Part shown: piece by piece, positions 1 to 7,086 of the stretch
Layout: each line of letters opens with the position of its first letter
Numbering within the stretch: the stretch's first letter is position 1
DNA from: Bacillota bacterium
GTDB taxonomy: Bacteria > Bacillota > UBA4882 > JAAYXC01
Reading direction: 5' to 3'
NCBI GenBank assembly: GCA_012516115.1
Contig: JAAYXC010000272.1
Location: 1 to 10,236, forward strand
DNA length: 10,236 bases
Notes under the pieces: model-generated
Database searches by the model: none
Told to the model about the DNA's origin: nothing
What the model saw: the letters and a program-made list of their open reading frames with translations, nothing else
Position numbers and translations under genes: made by a program

Positions 1-483
1 ATTCTGGGTAGTGGTTTGTCCTTTTTTGGCTTCGGTCATCTCACGGGTGAGATTTCTTACCGCCTGGGCCAGGGTTTCACCGGCCGCCAACCGTGTACAG
101 ATCTGGTTGGCGATCTCCTCGGCGGAGCCGCCTTCCTTCATTTCCTGGACCATCAGCTTGCAGACCGACCGTAAACGGAGACGCTCCCGGACCGGGTCAC
201 AGTTCACGCCGACCCTCACCATGGCCTGCACGAGCTCCCGGAGTTGATTCCCGGTCAACCCCGCCCGCTCCCCGTCCCGCAGCCAGGTCCGGGCCATGGT
301 CCGCAGGCGCTCCTTTACCGCCGCCGTGGCCTCGAGCGCTTCGATCCCCGCTTCGGCCTCGGCCAGGATCTCTTCGGCCGCGGGCTCCTCTTCCGCGCCG
401 AGACCCCCTGCGGCCCCCGCCAAAAGAAGGGCTAAGACCAACAAAACGGGCCAAATCAGAAAACCAAGCTTCTTCCCTTTCAT
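1..483 (-). CDS. Secreted protein of unknown function, C-terminus off the left edge
   Basis: An ATG at 483 opens a frame that stays open to the left edge, giving 161 visible residues without a stop. Residues 1-30 form a clear signal peptide: a KGKK basic start, a hydrophobic core rich in Leu, Val and Ala, and a small-residue end (GLGA) before an acidic run EEEP, so cleavage near residue 30 and export are likely. There is no lipobox Cys. The mature part is highly charged and probably helical, with Ala/Glu-rich segments and three Cys (about residues 95, 108 and 129). I recognise no family. A GGAAGGAG sequence lies 10 bases before the ATG. It follows gerAC by 78 bases on the same strand, so it may be co-transcribed with the germination operon or have its own promoter in that gap. 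The complete gene is needed to judge length or function. Confidence 0.75.
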   Translation of the reverse strand, partial: MKGKKLGFLIWPVLLVLALLLAGAAGGLGAEEEPAAEEILAEAEAGIEALEATAAVKERLRTMARTWLRDGERAGLTGNQLRELVQAMVRVGVNCDPVRERLRLRSVCKLMVQEMKEGGSAEEIANQICTRLAAGETLAQAVRNLTREMTEAKKGQTTTQN

Positions 484-495
484 CTTTACCACGCT

Positions 496-535
496 CCTTC
501 CGGATGTCTTTGTCTTGATCCTAACACCCGGAAGG
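496..535 (-). promoter_or_regulatory. Inverted repeat overlapping the ribosome binding site of the secreted-protein gene
   Basis: An 8-base perfect inverted repeat (CCTTCCGG and CCGGAAGG, arms 496-503 and 528-535, 24-base loop) lies between gerAC and the downstream gene. In the minus-strand transcript the second arm contains the GGAAGG of the Shine-Dalgarno sequence. If the hairpin forms it would hide the ribosome binding site. No T-run follows, so it is not an intrinsic terminator. A chance repeat is possible in GC-rich DNA. Confidence 0.3.
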
Positions 536-561
536 TCCCTTTGCCGTGATGGTGATCACAT

Positions 562-1674
562 TCACCGCAGACTCCCGTCCCGGGCCAGGTGGACTTTTAC
601 TTCCACCGTGGTCAGCGCCTGTCGGTAGACCTTGCGCCAAGAAGATTTAACCCGGACCCACAGCCGCTGGTGGTAGGCCCGGAGTGTCTCGCCGCAGTCG
701 ATGACGTCGGCCTCCCAGTTCTGTAGTTTCTTTACCACCGCCTCAAGCCGCGGCCGCAGGGCCTGCGTCGCCTCTTCCTCCAGGCGGCGGTAGTCGGCCG
801 GGGTAAGACCCGTCCTGCCGGCGGTATCCTCGCCCAAGGCCGCATAAACGACGGTCTTAAAGTGAAAAGACGGCCGCCCGTCTTCCTCCCGGACGGCGAT
901 CCGCGTCCTGCCCTTTACATTGCGCAGGGTAATCCTCCGCCCGGCGGTAGTAAAGGTAAGGGCGCCAGCCTTCATCAGGTTGGCCAAAAGGCCGAAGGCC
1001 TGGCTCTCTTCCTCATCGAGCGTACCGGCTAACCGGTCCCCGGCAAAGACGGCCATGCCGGAAAAGACAAAGCACTTCTCCCGCCGGTCGACCCCGATAA
1101 GCGGCGCGTAGGGGTCTTTGCTTTGGTGGACGAGTTTTTGAACGAATTCCCAGAGGGGGATGAAGTATACCCGGTCGGCCTTGGGGACCGTCTGGCCGGC
1201 CAGGATCAGCTCGGAGGCAGGCAGAATCTCCTTGGGTGGGACGAAGGAAAGGATCGCGGCCGCGCTCTTGCCACGGGCGATGAAGACAAGGGACTGGGGG
1301 GGTGCCTTGGGATTGCGCCGGAGGTAGTCGATAAGCGACTTCACCCCGGCCCGGGCCGCTGTCGCGCCGAGGACGATGACCTTGTTCTGCTGGATGACAA
1401 GGTCCCGCCCGGTCTTGGTCTGGAGGGCGGCGAAGGCTTCGTTTACCGTCCGCGCGGTCTGGATCAAGGTGTAGAATCCGCTTTCTCCGCCCCCGACAGC
1501 ACCCCCTCTTCCGCCCGTGAGAATGGGGACTTGGACGGTGAGCCGGACTTTCCCCCCTGCGGCCGGATCGATCCCGATGGTGGTGGCGAAGGCCCGCCGG
1601 TCCACTTCCTCGAAGTCCCAGCATCCCATGACGGCCAGGGCCAAAAGCAGGAGACATCCGAGCTTAAGCCGCAT
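562..1674 (-). CDS. gerAC: Ger(x)C family spore germination lipoprotein (GerAC-type)
   Basis: This is the C subunit of a GerA-type germinant receptor, a lipoprotein on the outer face of the spore inner membrane that works with the A and B subunits in sensing nutrients. I chose the ATG at 1674, giving 370 residues, because GGAGGT sits 7 bases upstream and the protein then begins with a lipoprotein signal. A longer in-frame start at 1752 would give a non-native N-terminal extension. The signal is MRLKLG followed by a hydrophobic core and lipobox VMGC with Cys18, then WDFEEVDRRAF, the usual GCWD start of mature Ger(x)C proteins, and an ATTIGID segment. Total length matches the family. The start lies inside the end of gerAB with an 11-base overlap, indicating translational coupling. 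Assignment is firm; the germinant recognised cannot be told from sequence. Confidence 0.95.
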   Translation of the reverse strand: MRLKLGCLLLLALAVMGCWDFEEVDRRAFATTIGIDPAAGGKVRLTVQVPILTGGRGGAVGGGESGFYTLIQTARTVNEAFAALQTKTGRDLVIQQNKVIVLGATAARAGVKSLIDYLRRNPKAPPQSLVFIARGKSAAAILSFVPPKEILPASELILAGQTVPKADRVYFIPLWEFVQKLVHQSKDPYAPLIGVDRREKCFVFSGMAVFAGDRLAGTLDEEESQAFGLLANLMKAGALTFTTAGRRITLRNVKGRTRIAVREEDGRPSFHFKTVVYAALGEDTAGRTGLTPADYRRLEEEATQALRPRLEAVVKKLQNWEADVIDCGETLRAYHQRLWVRVKSSWRKVYRQALTTVEVKVHLARDGSLR

Positions 1675-2773
1675 CTTTTCTACCTCCCAGGCCCCGGAGG
1701 ACGGCCACGAAGTAGACGAGGAAGGGGTAACCGGCCGCCGGGAGCATGGCAAAACGGCGCAAGCCGTCGAAGATCGTCCTCACCACGGCCGCGTTGGGCA
1801 GGATGAGCCCGCCAAAGGCCACGAGAAGGGCAAGGCCGACTGTGGTCCAGGAGTAGGGAAGACGGGGGAAAGCATCCGTCAACCCGGCCGCCACCAGGTG
1901 GAGGTAAAAGGAGGCGGCGACGAAAAAAGTGACCAGCCAGACGATGAGAAAGAGCAGACCCAGTTGTTCCACAAGGAGATAGGGAAAGCTCACGTGATGG
2001 ATCGCGGCCAGACCCGGCCAGGCTAGTTCCCCGGCCAAGTCGGCGCCGAAGACGCCGACGGCGCCGAGGGCGTCCAAAAAGAGGATGGCCGTGGCGCTCC
2101 CGGTGGCCAAAGATGCGTTCCGAAAGAGACCTTCGGGGCCGGGCAGGAGATCGCCGAGGAGAAAAAGCGCGGCCAAGGGGAGGAAGGTACGGAAGAGATC
2201 CAACCCGGCGCGGAGGTAGGCTAGGAGAGGGGCGGAGAAGGCGGGGAAGAGGTGGGAGATCTCCATCCCTTGGAGGGAAACGAGGCTCATGAGCAGGCGA
2301 AGCGCCAAGGCAGGGATGAGCACGAACTCCGCTAGGCGGAAGATGGTGGAAAGGCCGTTGGCGACTACGTAGAGCATCCCAAGGAGAAAGAAGCCGACCA
2401 CCACCCAAAGGGGGGTACGGTCGAGGAGATAGGCCAGGACGAGATCCCCGGCGTCCCGGACGGCCACGACCAACCAGATGAGGTAGACGGCCAGGAAGAG
2501 AAGGTTACCGATCACCCCCAGGGGCCGGCCGAGGGCAGCAGTGGCGACGGCGCGGAGGTTTTTTCCCGGAAAGCGTCTCCGCCAGGCCCGGGCAAGGACG
2601 AGAACCGGCATGGCCAGAATCATCCCGACCACCACCGCCCAGTAGCTGCTCGGGCCGAGGATACGGACGGCACCGTAGGGCGCGGCCAGAAATTCCATGC
2701 CCGAGAGAGCCAAAAAGAGGAGGGCAAAGATGGCCTCCGGCGCTAGGGAACCGTGATTCCTGCCGTCGGTCAT
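1664..2773 (-). CDS. gerAB: Spore germination permease-like subunit (GerAB-type, APC superfamily)
   Basis: This 369-residue integral membrane protein is the B subunit of the germinant receptor, an APC-superfamily transporter-like protein implicated in binding germinants. The sequence shows about ten hydrophobic segments spread over the whole length, beginning near residue 12 with a typical first helix containing LSGMEFLAAPYG. Short charged loops such as RAWRRRFPGKNL fit the family. The C-terminal region ends with a helix followed by GGRKDAA. The ATG at 2773 overlaps the stop of gerAA in an ATGA arrangement, and GGGAGG lies just upstream within gerAA, so the two are translationally coupled. 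Its last 11 bases overlap the start of gerAC. Length and gene order match the classic A-B-C operon. Confidence 0.95.
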   Translation of the reverse strand: MTDGRNHGSLAPEAIFALLFLALSGMEFLAAPYGAVRILGPSSYWAVVVGMILAMPVLVLARAWRRRFPGKNLRAVATAALGRPLGVIGNLLFLAVYLIWLVVAVRDAGDLVLAYLLDRTPLWVVVGFFLLGMLYVVANGLSTIFRLAEFVLIPALALRLLMSLVSLQGMEISHLFPAFSAPLLAYLRAGLDLFRTFLPLAALFLLGDLLPGPEGLFRNASLATGSATAILFLDALGAVGVFGADLAGELAWPGLAAIHHVSFPYLLVEQLGLLFLIVWLVTFFVAASFYLHLVAAGLTDAFPRLPYSWTTVGLALLVAFGGLILPNAAVVRTIFDGLRRFAMLPAAGYPFLVYFVAVLRGLGGRKDAA

Positions 2774-4248
2774 TCTTCCTCCCTTTCTTTCAGGCGGAGG
2801 CGGTCTTCCTCCGCCGGATGGTACGTGCCTGCCCTCCGGTTTTGGGCGAGCGGTCGGCGGGTGATGGTGTCGAAAAGGGCCCGGGGCCGCATGGGGGCCC
2901 AGGGCGCAAGATAAGAAACGCCGAAAGAATTCTGGTTGGCGGCATGGGTCAGGATGACGAGACCGAAAACGGCGAGCCCGAAGAGCCCCAGGAAGATGGC
3001 AGCGAAAAGCATGCCGAAACGCAGGATACGCCAGGTAATGCCGACCTCGTAGTTCGGTCCCGAGTAGGAGGCGATGGCGGTGATGACCACCACCACCAGG
3101 GTAGCGCTGGAGACGATGCCGGCCTCGACCCCGGCTATGCCCAGCACCACCCCGGCCGCCACGCCGATGGTCTGGCCGATAGTGGTGGGCAGCCGGAGGC
3201 TTCCTTCGCGGAAAATCTCAATGATAATCTCCATAAGGAGGATCTCCAGAATAAGGGGAAGGGCTACCCCGGCCCTGCTTTGGGCTACGACCAGGGCGAA
3301 CTTGATGGGGAGGAGTTCCGGGTTCACCCCCAGCAGGGCCACATATAGGCCGGGGAGGGCCACGGCCAGGAGGTTGCCGAGGACGCGGAAGAAGCGCAGG
3401 AAACTACCGTGGAAAAGGCCGTAATAATAATCGTCCGAACTCTGGTAGAGCTCGTTGATGGTGGCCGGCACGAGGATCGCGGTGGGGCTGCCGTCGACGA
3501 GAATGGCCGCCCGGCCCTCGAGGATCGCGGCCACCCCTTTATCGGGTCGCTCGGTGGATTGGGTAAGGGGAAAGAGGGAACGGCGGTTATCGGTGATGAG
3601 CTGTTCCAGGTAACCGCTGTCGACGATGCCGTCGATCTCGATCCGGGAAAGCCGCCGGCGGATTTCCTCCACCAGTCCCGGATCGGCTACATCCACCAGG
3701 TAGAAAAGGGCGATCGCGGTCCGGGTCCGCCGTCCGAGGAAGAAACCTTCGACCCGCAAGGAAGCATCCCGGAGACGGGTTCGGACGAGCCTTACGGCTT
3801 CCGCCAGCGCTTCCGGGAAAGAAAGCCGGCTGCCGCGGATGGTCCGTTCGATCTGGGGCTGGGTCGGCGGCCAGCGGAAGGGCCGGGACACAACGAAGGA
3901 ATAGACCGTCCCGCTTCCCGCCAGGTGGACGAGGGCGTACCCGGAGAGGAGGTCCTCGACGGCCTCCGCCAGATTTTCCCGTCCACGAATTTCGCGCGCG
4001 GGCAAAGATTGTAACAAATTTCTCCAAGAAAATTTTTCCGTACCCTCCCCCATCCGCCGGAGTGGGTCGAGGACCCCGCCCGCCAGTTCGGAGGCTTCCA
4101 CCAGTGAGGCCAGATAGGCTACGGTGATTCCTTCCCCGGCCGCGGTGAAGACCAGGTCCGGCGGATCGCCCAGGCGCTCTTTGAGGGCGGTGATGAACAC
4201 CGGGGTTTCTTGCGGTATCTTCTCTCCGCTCCTTGGTTCCCACGCCAT
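2770..4248 (-). CDS. gerAA: Spore germination receptor subunit A (GerAA-type)
   Basis: This is the A subunit of the germinant receptor: a soluble N-terminal domain followed by a membrane domain in the spore inner membrane. I chose the ATG at 4248, giving 492 residues, the normal family length. GAGAAGG lies 5 bases upstream. The open frame continues to 4572, but that part runs antisense across the convincing DUF1858 gene and has no family character. Hallmarks visible are LTQSTERPDKGVAAILEGR and ILVDGSPTA near the junction of the two domains, then a membrane region containing EIFREGSLRLPTTIGQTIG, GVEAGIVS and ITAIASYSGPNYEVG, all characteristic of GerA/SpoVAF proteins. A charged tail rich in Arg and Glu ends the protein. 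It is the first gene of the operon and abuts gerAB by 4 bases. In Bacillus such operons are expressed in the forespore under sigma-G; I could not find a convincing sigma-G site in 4249-4390. Confidence 0.96.
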   Translation of the reverse strand: MAWEPRSGEKIPQETPVFITALKERLGDPPDLVFTAAGEGITVAYLASLVEASELAGGVLDPLRRMGEGTEKFSWRNLLQSLPAREIRGRENLAEAVEDLLSGYALVHLAGSGTVYSFVVSRPFRWPPTQPQIERTIRGSRLSFPEALAEAVRLVRTRLRDASLRVEGFFLGRRTRTAIALFYLVDVADPGLVEEIRRRLSRIEIDGIVDSGYLEQLITDNRRSLFPLTQSTERPDKGVAAILEGRAAILVDGSPTAILVPATINELYQSSDDYYYGLFHGSFLRFFRVLGNLLAVALPGLYVALLGVNPELLPIKFALVVAQSRAGVALPLILEILLMEIIIEIFREGSLRLPTTIGQTIGVAAGVVLGIAGVEAGIVSSATLVVVVITAIASYSGPNYEVGITWRILRFGMLFAAIFLGLFGLAVFGLVILTHAANQNSFGVSYLAPWAPMRPRALFDTITRRPLAQNRRAGTYHPAEEDRLRLKEREEE

Positions 4249-4304
4249 CCGCGCCTTCTCACCCGGCGTTATTCTTGGCCTCTTTGCGCCGTGGCATACG
4301 CGAC

Positions 4305-4334
4305 TTGTCCACGGGCGCCGGATGGGTGTAGAAT
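4305..4334 (+). promoter_or_regulatory. Putative sigma-A promoter for the DUF1858 gene
   Basis: TTGTCC at 4305-4310 (4 of 6 match to TTGACA) and TAGAAT at 4329-4334 (5 of 6 match to TATAAT) are separated by 18 bases. Transcription would start near 4341, about 50 bases before the ATG at 4391. It sits in the 142-base divergent gap between gerAA and this gene, the only AT-rich patch there, and points in the right direction. Confidence 0.5.
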
Positions 4335-4390
4335 AATTACATGCCGCAAAAGTCCGCAAGAAGGAAACGGCGGGAGAGGGGGAAACGAAG

Positions 4391-4579
4391 ATGACCATCG
4401 ACGTAGACCGGCCCATTGCCGAAATCCTGGAGAAAAACCCCAAAGCGGCCGAGGTCTTCCTGCGCTTCGGGATGCATTGTCTGGGCTGCATCGCCGCCTC
4501 GGGGGAGACGGTCCGCCAGGCGGCCGAGGTGCACGGGATCGACCTCGAGGAACTCCAGCGGGAATTGGCCAAATTATAA
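4391..4579 (+). CDS. DUF1858 / hybrid-cluster-protein-associated redox disulfide protein
   Basis: This 62-residue cytoplasmic protein has a single DUF1858 domain. It matches the TIGR03980 pattern: a helical start (PIAEILEKNPKAAEVFLRFG), a CxxC pair at Cys30 and Cys33 in GMHCLGC, then GETVRQAAEVHGID and a C-terminal helix LEELQRELAKL. The family is found mostly in anaerobes, often near hybrid cluster (prismane) protein genes. The CxxC suggests a thiol redox or metal-binding role, but its reaction is not established. A GAGAGGGGG ribosome binding site ends 8 bases before the ATG. The gene is divergent from gerAA and convergent with the 220-residue gene at 4648. It is the only real plus-strand gene in the window. 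Confidence 0.95.
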   Translation: MTIDVDRPIAEILEKNPKAAEVFLRFGMHCLGCIAASGETVRQAAEVHGIDLEELQRELAKL

Positions 4580-4586
4580 GATGGGG

Positions 4587-4611
4587 AAAAAGCGGGGCCG
4601 CGCGGCCCCGC
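4587..4611 (-). terminator. Intrinsic terminator, distal copy, minus strand
   Basis: A 20-base perfect palindrome (GCGGGGCCGCGCGGCCCCGC, 4592-4611) is followed on the minus strand by TTTTT (4591-4587). It would end minus-strand transcripts leaving the 4648 gene. On the plus strand the same hairpin follows the DUF1858 stop by 12 bases but has no T-run, so it could at most weakly stop that transcript. Confidence 0.6.
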
Positions 4612-4631
4612 CGGCCGTAAATATAAGGGGC

Positions 4632-4649
4632 AAAAAAGCGGATTCCGCT
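4632..4649 (-). terminator. Intrinsic terminator overlapping the stop codon of the 4648 gene
   Basis: AGCGGAATCCGCT on the minus strand (4649-4637) can fold as a 5-base stem with a 3-base loop and is followed at once by TTTTT (4636-4632). The stem begins inside the TAG stop codon. It is short, and probably acts together with the stronger hairpin 26 bases further on. Confidence 0.5.
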
Positions 4650-5310
4650 ACCGGAACCCCCGTTTTATCGTTTCTTCCCGCCGGGGATAGGTTTTCAAGC
4701 GGATTTCGGATGAGACCAGCATGCCGCTCCACAGGTCCTCCGGGAGGCGTTTCCCTTCAATACTCGGCACTTCTCCCGGTGCCATCTCCACCCGGAAGCG
4801 CAGGCGGTATGTGCCGGGAAGACAAAAACAGGTCGAGAGCAGTTCTTCGTCGACCGGGTAAGACTCGCTTCGCCGGTACTCGCTCCAGTCCTCCCGGGAA
4901 AGCACATGCCAGATCCCTTCGCCAACAAACGGATCTTCCCATCGGACCCGGATCCGCGTGGATTCCGCCGGACCAAGCCGCACCAGCTTTAGATCCTCGA
5001 AGAAGGTGAACATCGACCGCCTCCGGCCCGGGAAGAGCTTAAACTCCTTTCCATCGGGGCGCTTTACGGAGACCAAAACCGCGAGTCCGGGATCGCCGTT
5101 TTGCAGCATCTCTTGCTGACGAAGCCGAGATTGGAGACGCTTCTTCTCCTCTGGTAGCTCCTCAAACGCGTAGTGGGGACGGATGATTACGAAGTTACTA
5201 CCGTGGACGTTTAGGTCCCGTAATGGTCTATCGGCACCCAGCAAGATCGCGATTCCGTCCAGCAGGGCCTCCCCTTTTTGCCGGAGGATATCGGTGACAG
5301 TTTGCACCAA
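4648..5310 (-). CDS. Unknown protein, 220 residues
   Basis: I do not recognise this protein. It starts with TTG at 5310, with AGGAAGGAG ending 6 bases upstream; a GTG at 5307 is an equally spaced alternative that removes one residue. There is no signal peptide or membrane segment. Residues 45-75 are charged and helical (EELPEEKKRLQSRLRQQEM). The second half looks strand-rich, with DPGLAVLVSVKRPDGKEF, a GTYRLRFRVEM segment, and LWSGMLVSSEIRLKTYP near the end, a layout reminiscent of an immunoglobulin-like or other beta-sandwich domain, but this is only an impression. The start lies 17 bases after an attC-like core (GTTATGC on the minus strand, 5334-5328), the same arrangement as the cassettes to its right, so it may be the last cassette or the first flanking gene. 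No attC follows it; two terminators do. Confidence 0.8.
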   Translation of the reverse strand: MVQTVTDILRQKGEALLDGIAILLGADRPLRDLNVHGSNFVIIRPHYAFEELPEEKKRLQSRLRQQEMLQNGDPGLAVLVSVKRPDGKEFKLFPGRRRSMFTFFEDLKLVRLGPAESTRIRVRWEDPFVGEGIWHVLSREDWSEYRRSESYPVDEELLSTCFCLPGTYRLRFRVEMAPGEVPSIEGKRLPEDLWSGMLVSSEIRLKTYPRREETIKRGFR

Positions 5311-5327
5311 TGACTACTCCTTCCTCG

Positions 5328-5383
5328 GCATAACGTCCTAGTGTATCAGCGGCGCCGCTGCCGAGCTACCGATGATGCACACC
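5328..5383 (-). other. Half attC site, decayed (SDR cassette / 220-residue gene boundary)
   Basis: On the plus strand GCATAAC (5328-5334) is followed by GTCCTAGTGTATCAGCGGCGCCGC, shared almost base for base with the intact site at 7654 (GTCCTTGCGTATCAGCGGCGCCGC). A weak partner, GATGATGCACAC (5371-5382), can pair with GTGTATCAGC with bulges, but no GTTRRRY core follows it. The R' side is thus present and the R'' side missing. GTTAGCT at 5562-5568, preceded by GCATCTT, resembles the lost other end, but it is about 230 bases away. Confidence 0.5.
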
Positions 5384-5617
5384 GAAAATTCCACGGTGTC
5401 CGCTAACCGGCTTCAGCCCCCATCTTATGAACAGTTTTGTAGCACGGAAATCTTTCTTCCAGCTTTAAAAACTTGGGCAGGTCTTTTTTTATCGGCAAGT
5501 TTTTCTTGCCAAGTTTTTCTATATAGTGCCATTTAACTACATCTTTCTTTTATCGCATCTTGTTAGCTGTATAGTCAGCTAAATAATGCACCCACAGCGT
5601 ATCTTCTCACCAGAAAG
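5384..5617. other. Gene-free AT-rich stretch between the SDR gene and the half attC site
   Basis: Together with 5311-5383 this makes 307 bases without a gene. It is much richer in A and T than the neighbours. It contains two hairpins: GGCAAG-TTTTT-CTTGCC at 5494-5510 followed by AAGTTTTT, which looks like a plus-strand terminator although no plus-strand gene precedes it, and TTAGCTG-TATAGT-CAGCTAA at 5563-5582. The second overlaps GTTAGCT, a possible displaced attC core. No reading frame with family character is visible. It may be remnant DNA inserted into, or left by deletion within, an attC site. Confidence 0.5.
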
Positions 5618-6316
5618 CTAGATCATCCCTCCGTCGACGATGATTGCCTGACCGGTAATGTAGGAGGCGCCGGGTCCGGCCAGGAAGTATACTACTTCCG
5701 CCACCTCCTCCGGGAGACCGGCCCGGCCCAACGAGACGTTGGTCTTGAGCCAATCGCGCCCGGCCTCGTCGGGAGTATTGGTCTCCGTGGCTATCCAGCC
5801 GGGAACGACCGCCACCACCCGTATCCCCATGGGCCCTACTTCCCGGGCCAAGCTGCGCGTGAAGGCTATGAGTCCGGCCTTCGACGCCGAGTAGACGGTG
5901 TGTCCCGCCTCCGGCACAAAGGCCGAACACGAGGCGATGTTCACGATCGTCCCGGAACCGTAGGCGCCCATCTTCTCCGCGAAGGCCCTTGACAATAAAG
6001 CCGGAGCGGTCAGGTTGAGCTCCAGGGTTCGCCGCCAGTGCGCCGTCGTCATGCCGGCCAGGTTGACGGACTCGAACCCGGCGGCGGCGTTATTGACGAG
6101 AACGTCGACCCGACCGACCTGGTTTGTGATCTGCGCCACCAGCGGGTCGATGTTCTCGGGAACCGAGAGGTCGCAGAGATAGTAAGAGGACCCGGCGGAG
6201 CCGTCGGGGTCGGGAAGAATATCGACCGTGATAACGCGGTCGCCGCCAAGTAGGAACCGGCGGGCAATCGCCCGGCCGATACCCCGGGCGCCGCCGGTGA
6301 CCACCACGGTCCGCAT
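5618..6316 (-). CDS. Short-chain dehydrogenase/reductase (classical SDR)
   Basis: This complete 232-residue classical SDR is an NAD(P)-dependent oxidoreductase of the Rossmann fold, cytoplasmic, with unknown substrate. Visible motifs are TGGARGIG (7-14) for the cofactor, NNAAAG (75-80), the active-site Asn101, catalytic Ser129, Tyr142 and Lys146 in YSASK, and the PG motif at 172-173. Asp32 at the end of the second strand favours NAD(H). The C-terminal YITGQAIIVDGG is typical. A strong GGAGG lies in a G-rich run before the ATG at 6316. The gene is GC-rich like the host ger operon and unlike the Nudix and AbiJ cassettes beside it. It lies between a decayed attC (6353-6439) and a half attC (5328), so it is probably an old cassette, though a host gene enclosed by remnants is possible. 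Automatic names such as 3-oxoacyl-ACP reductase would be over-precise. Confidence 0.96.
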   Translation of the reverse strand: MRTVVVTGGARGIGRAIARRFLLGGDRVITVDILPDPDGSAGSSYYLCDLSVPENIDPLVAQITNQVGRVDVLVNNAAAGFESVNLAGMTTAHWRRTLELNLTAPALLSRAFAEKMGAYGSGTIVNIASCSAFVPEAGHTVYSASKAGLIAFTRSLAREVGPMGIRVVAVVPGWIATETNTPDEAGRDWLKTNVSLGRAGLPEEVAEVVYFLAGPGASYITGQAIIVDGGMI

Positions 6317-6352
6317 GCTGTTATCCCCCCTCCGGAATGTTCCTTCCTGACG

Positions 6353-6439
6353 GGCTGACGGCCGGCGTGTCAGCGGCGGCGCAAAGCGGCCTCGGGTGAG
6401 CCGTCGCGCCCTCCCGTCCGCTGGATATGCTTATAAGGC
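6353..6439 (-). other. Decayed attC site (Nudix cassette)
   Basis: The interior matches the family: GTGTCAGCGGCGGCGC near one end and GTCCGCTGGATATGCTT near the other, able to pair through CAGCGG/CCGCTG with an unpaired C on the same side as the other sites. Both cores are damaged: GGCTGAC instead of RYYYAAC at 6353-6359, and ATAAGGC instead of GTTAGGC at 6433-6439. Recombination here is unlikely. It lies 84 bases after the Nudix stop and 36 before the SDR start. Confidence 0.65.
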
Positions 6440-6523
6440 GACGTCAACTGCTTACGACATCAAACCTTGTCCCAGTTCCAACCCCTGTCCATAGGCTTAC
6501 CTCTTGAATACAGGGCATTACTT

Positions 6524-6958
6524 CTAAATATCCGAACCCCAAAATGCGGATGTGTTATGTGCCTCTCTCTTTACCAACTTCCGCATTGAAACCGGGAGCA
6601 AGTTATAGGAATCAACGTCCTTCCTTGGAACCCATAGAAACTCCAAATGTCCCTCTCGGGAACCGACAGCGGTATCAACGTCGAGATCTGGGATGAACGT
6701 CATAAAAATCAGATTCACTTCTGCATTCAAGTGCCCGCCTTGCTCCCATACAGCCTCAACAGCACCAAGGAAGTCTCCTACCTCGACCGATAGACCGGTT
6801 TCTTCAAAAATCTCACGTGCGAGGGCGGTTTTTGCCGGTTCGCCAAACTCTATGTGTCCTCCAGGAAGGAAAGTATGGCTGGCGCCAATCTGACGGGCAA
6901 GAAGCACAAGATCTCCGTGAGTTATGACGGCACGTGCCAGGTAATGAAATCTTACCAC
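6524..6958 (-). CDS. Nudix hydrolase
   Basis: This complete 144-residue protein contains a perfect Nudix box, GX5EX7REUXEEXGU, from Gly34 to Leu56 (GHIEFGE, seven residues, then REIFEETGL). The family hydrolyses a nucleoside diphosphate linked to another group, with Mg bound by the glutamates of the REUXEE segment. The box and the LPGGHIEFGE lead-in are those of MutT-like or ADP-sugar/nucleotide pyrophosphatases, and the substrate cannot be named. The start is GTG at 6958, with AAGGAGTG ending a few bases upstream, placed 18-29 bases after the two cores of the preceding attC. That tight placement is typical of a cassette gene carrying its own ribosome binding site. Composition is more AT-rich than the host ger genes. 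After the stop come 84 bases and a decayed attC. Nudix genes are frequent integron cargo. Confidence 0.95.
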   Translation of the reverse strand: MVRFHYLARAVITHGDLVLLARQIGASHTFLPGGHIEFGEPAKTALAREIFEETGLSVEVGDFLGAVEAVWEQGGHLNAEVNLIFMTFIPDLDVDTAVGSREGHLEFLWVPRKDVDSYNLLPVSMRKLVKREAHNTSAFWGSDI

Positions 6959-6986
6959 GACCTCACTCCTTATATGCCTAACGTGT

Positions 6987-7057
6987 GCCTAACCTCGAGT
7001 ATGAGCGGCACCCATCTTTCTTTTCGCCCAGGCGTCCGCTCGATATGCTTGTTAGGC
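6987..7057 (-). other. attC recombination site (AbiJ/GNAT cassette)
   Basis: On the plus strand GCCTAAC (6987-6993) and GTTAGGC (7051-7057) bound a 71-base imperfect palindrome. TATGAGCGG pairs with CCGCTCGATA, leaving one unpaired base. Read in cassette direction the longer arm comes first, as in known attC sites. It lies 29 bases after the GNAT-fragment stop. A second GCCTAAC at 6976-6982 sits one helical turn outside it. Confidence 0.85.
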
Positions 7058-7086
7058 AGCAATCTGTCCGCGATATAAAGATAAAG

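Noticed and set aside
1123..1806. Long plus-strand open frame (227 codons) over gerAC
   Set aside because: It is the antisense shadow of a firmly identified gene in GC-rich DNA and shows no recognisable domain.
2818..4014. Two long plus-strand open frames over gerAA
   Set aside because: Both mirror gerAA codon structure, are low in hydrophobic order, and resemble no family.
4249..4390. Sigma-G promoter for the germination operon
   Set aside because: TATTCTA on the minus strand loosely resembles the -10 element, but no acceptable -35 element lies at the right spacing.
4249..4572. N-terminal extension of gerAA by 108 residues
   Set aside because: It is antisense to the well-supported DUF1858 gene, has no family character, and the ATG at 4248 has a ribosome binding site and gives the normal length.
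5494..5518. Plus-strand intrinsic terminator
   Set aside because: The hairpin and T-run are real, but no plus-strand gene lies upstream of it before the terminators at 4611, so I list it only as part of the gene-free stretch.
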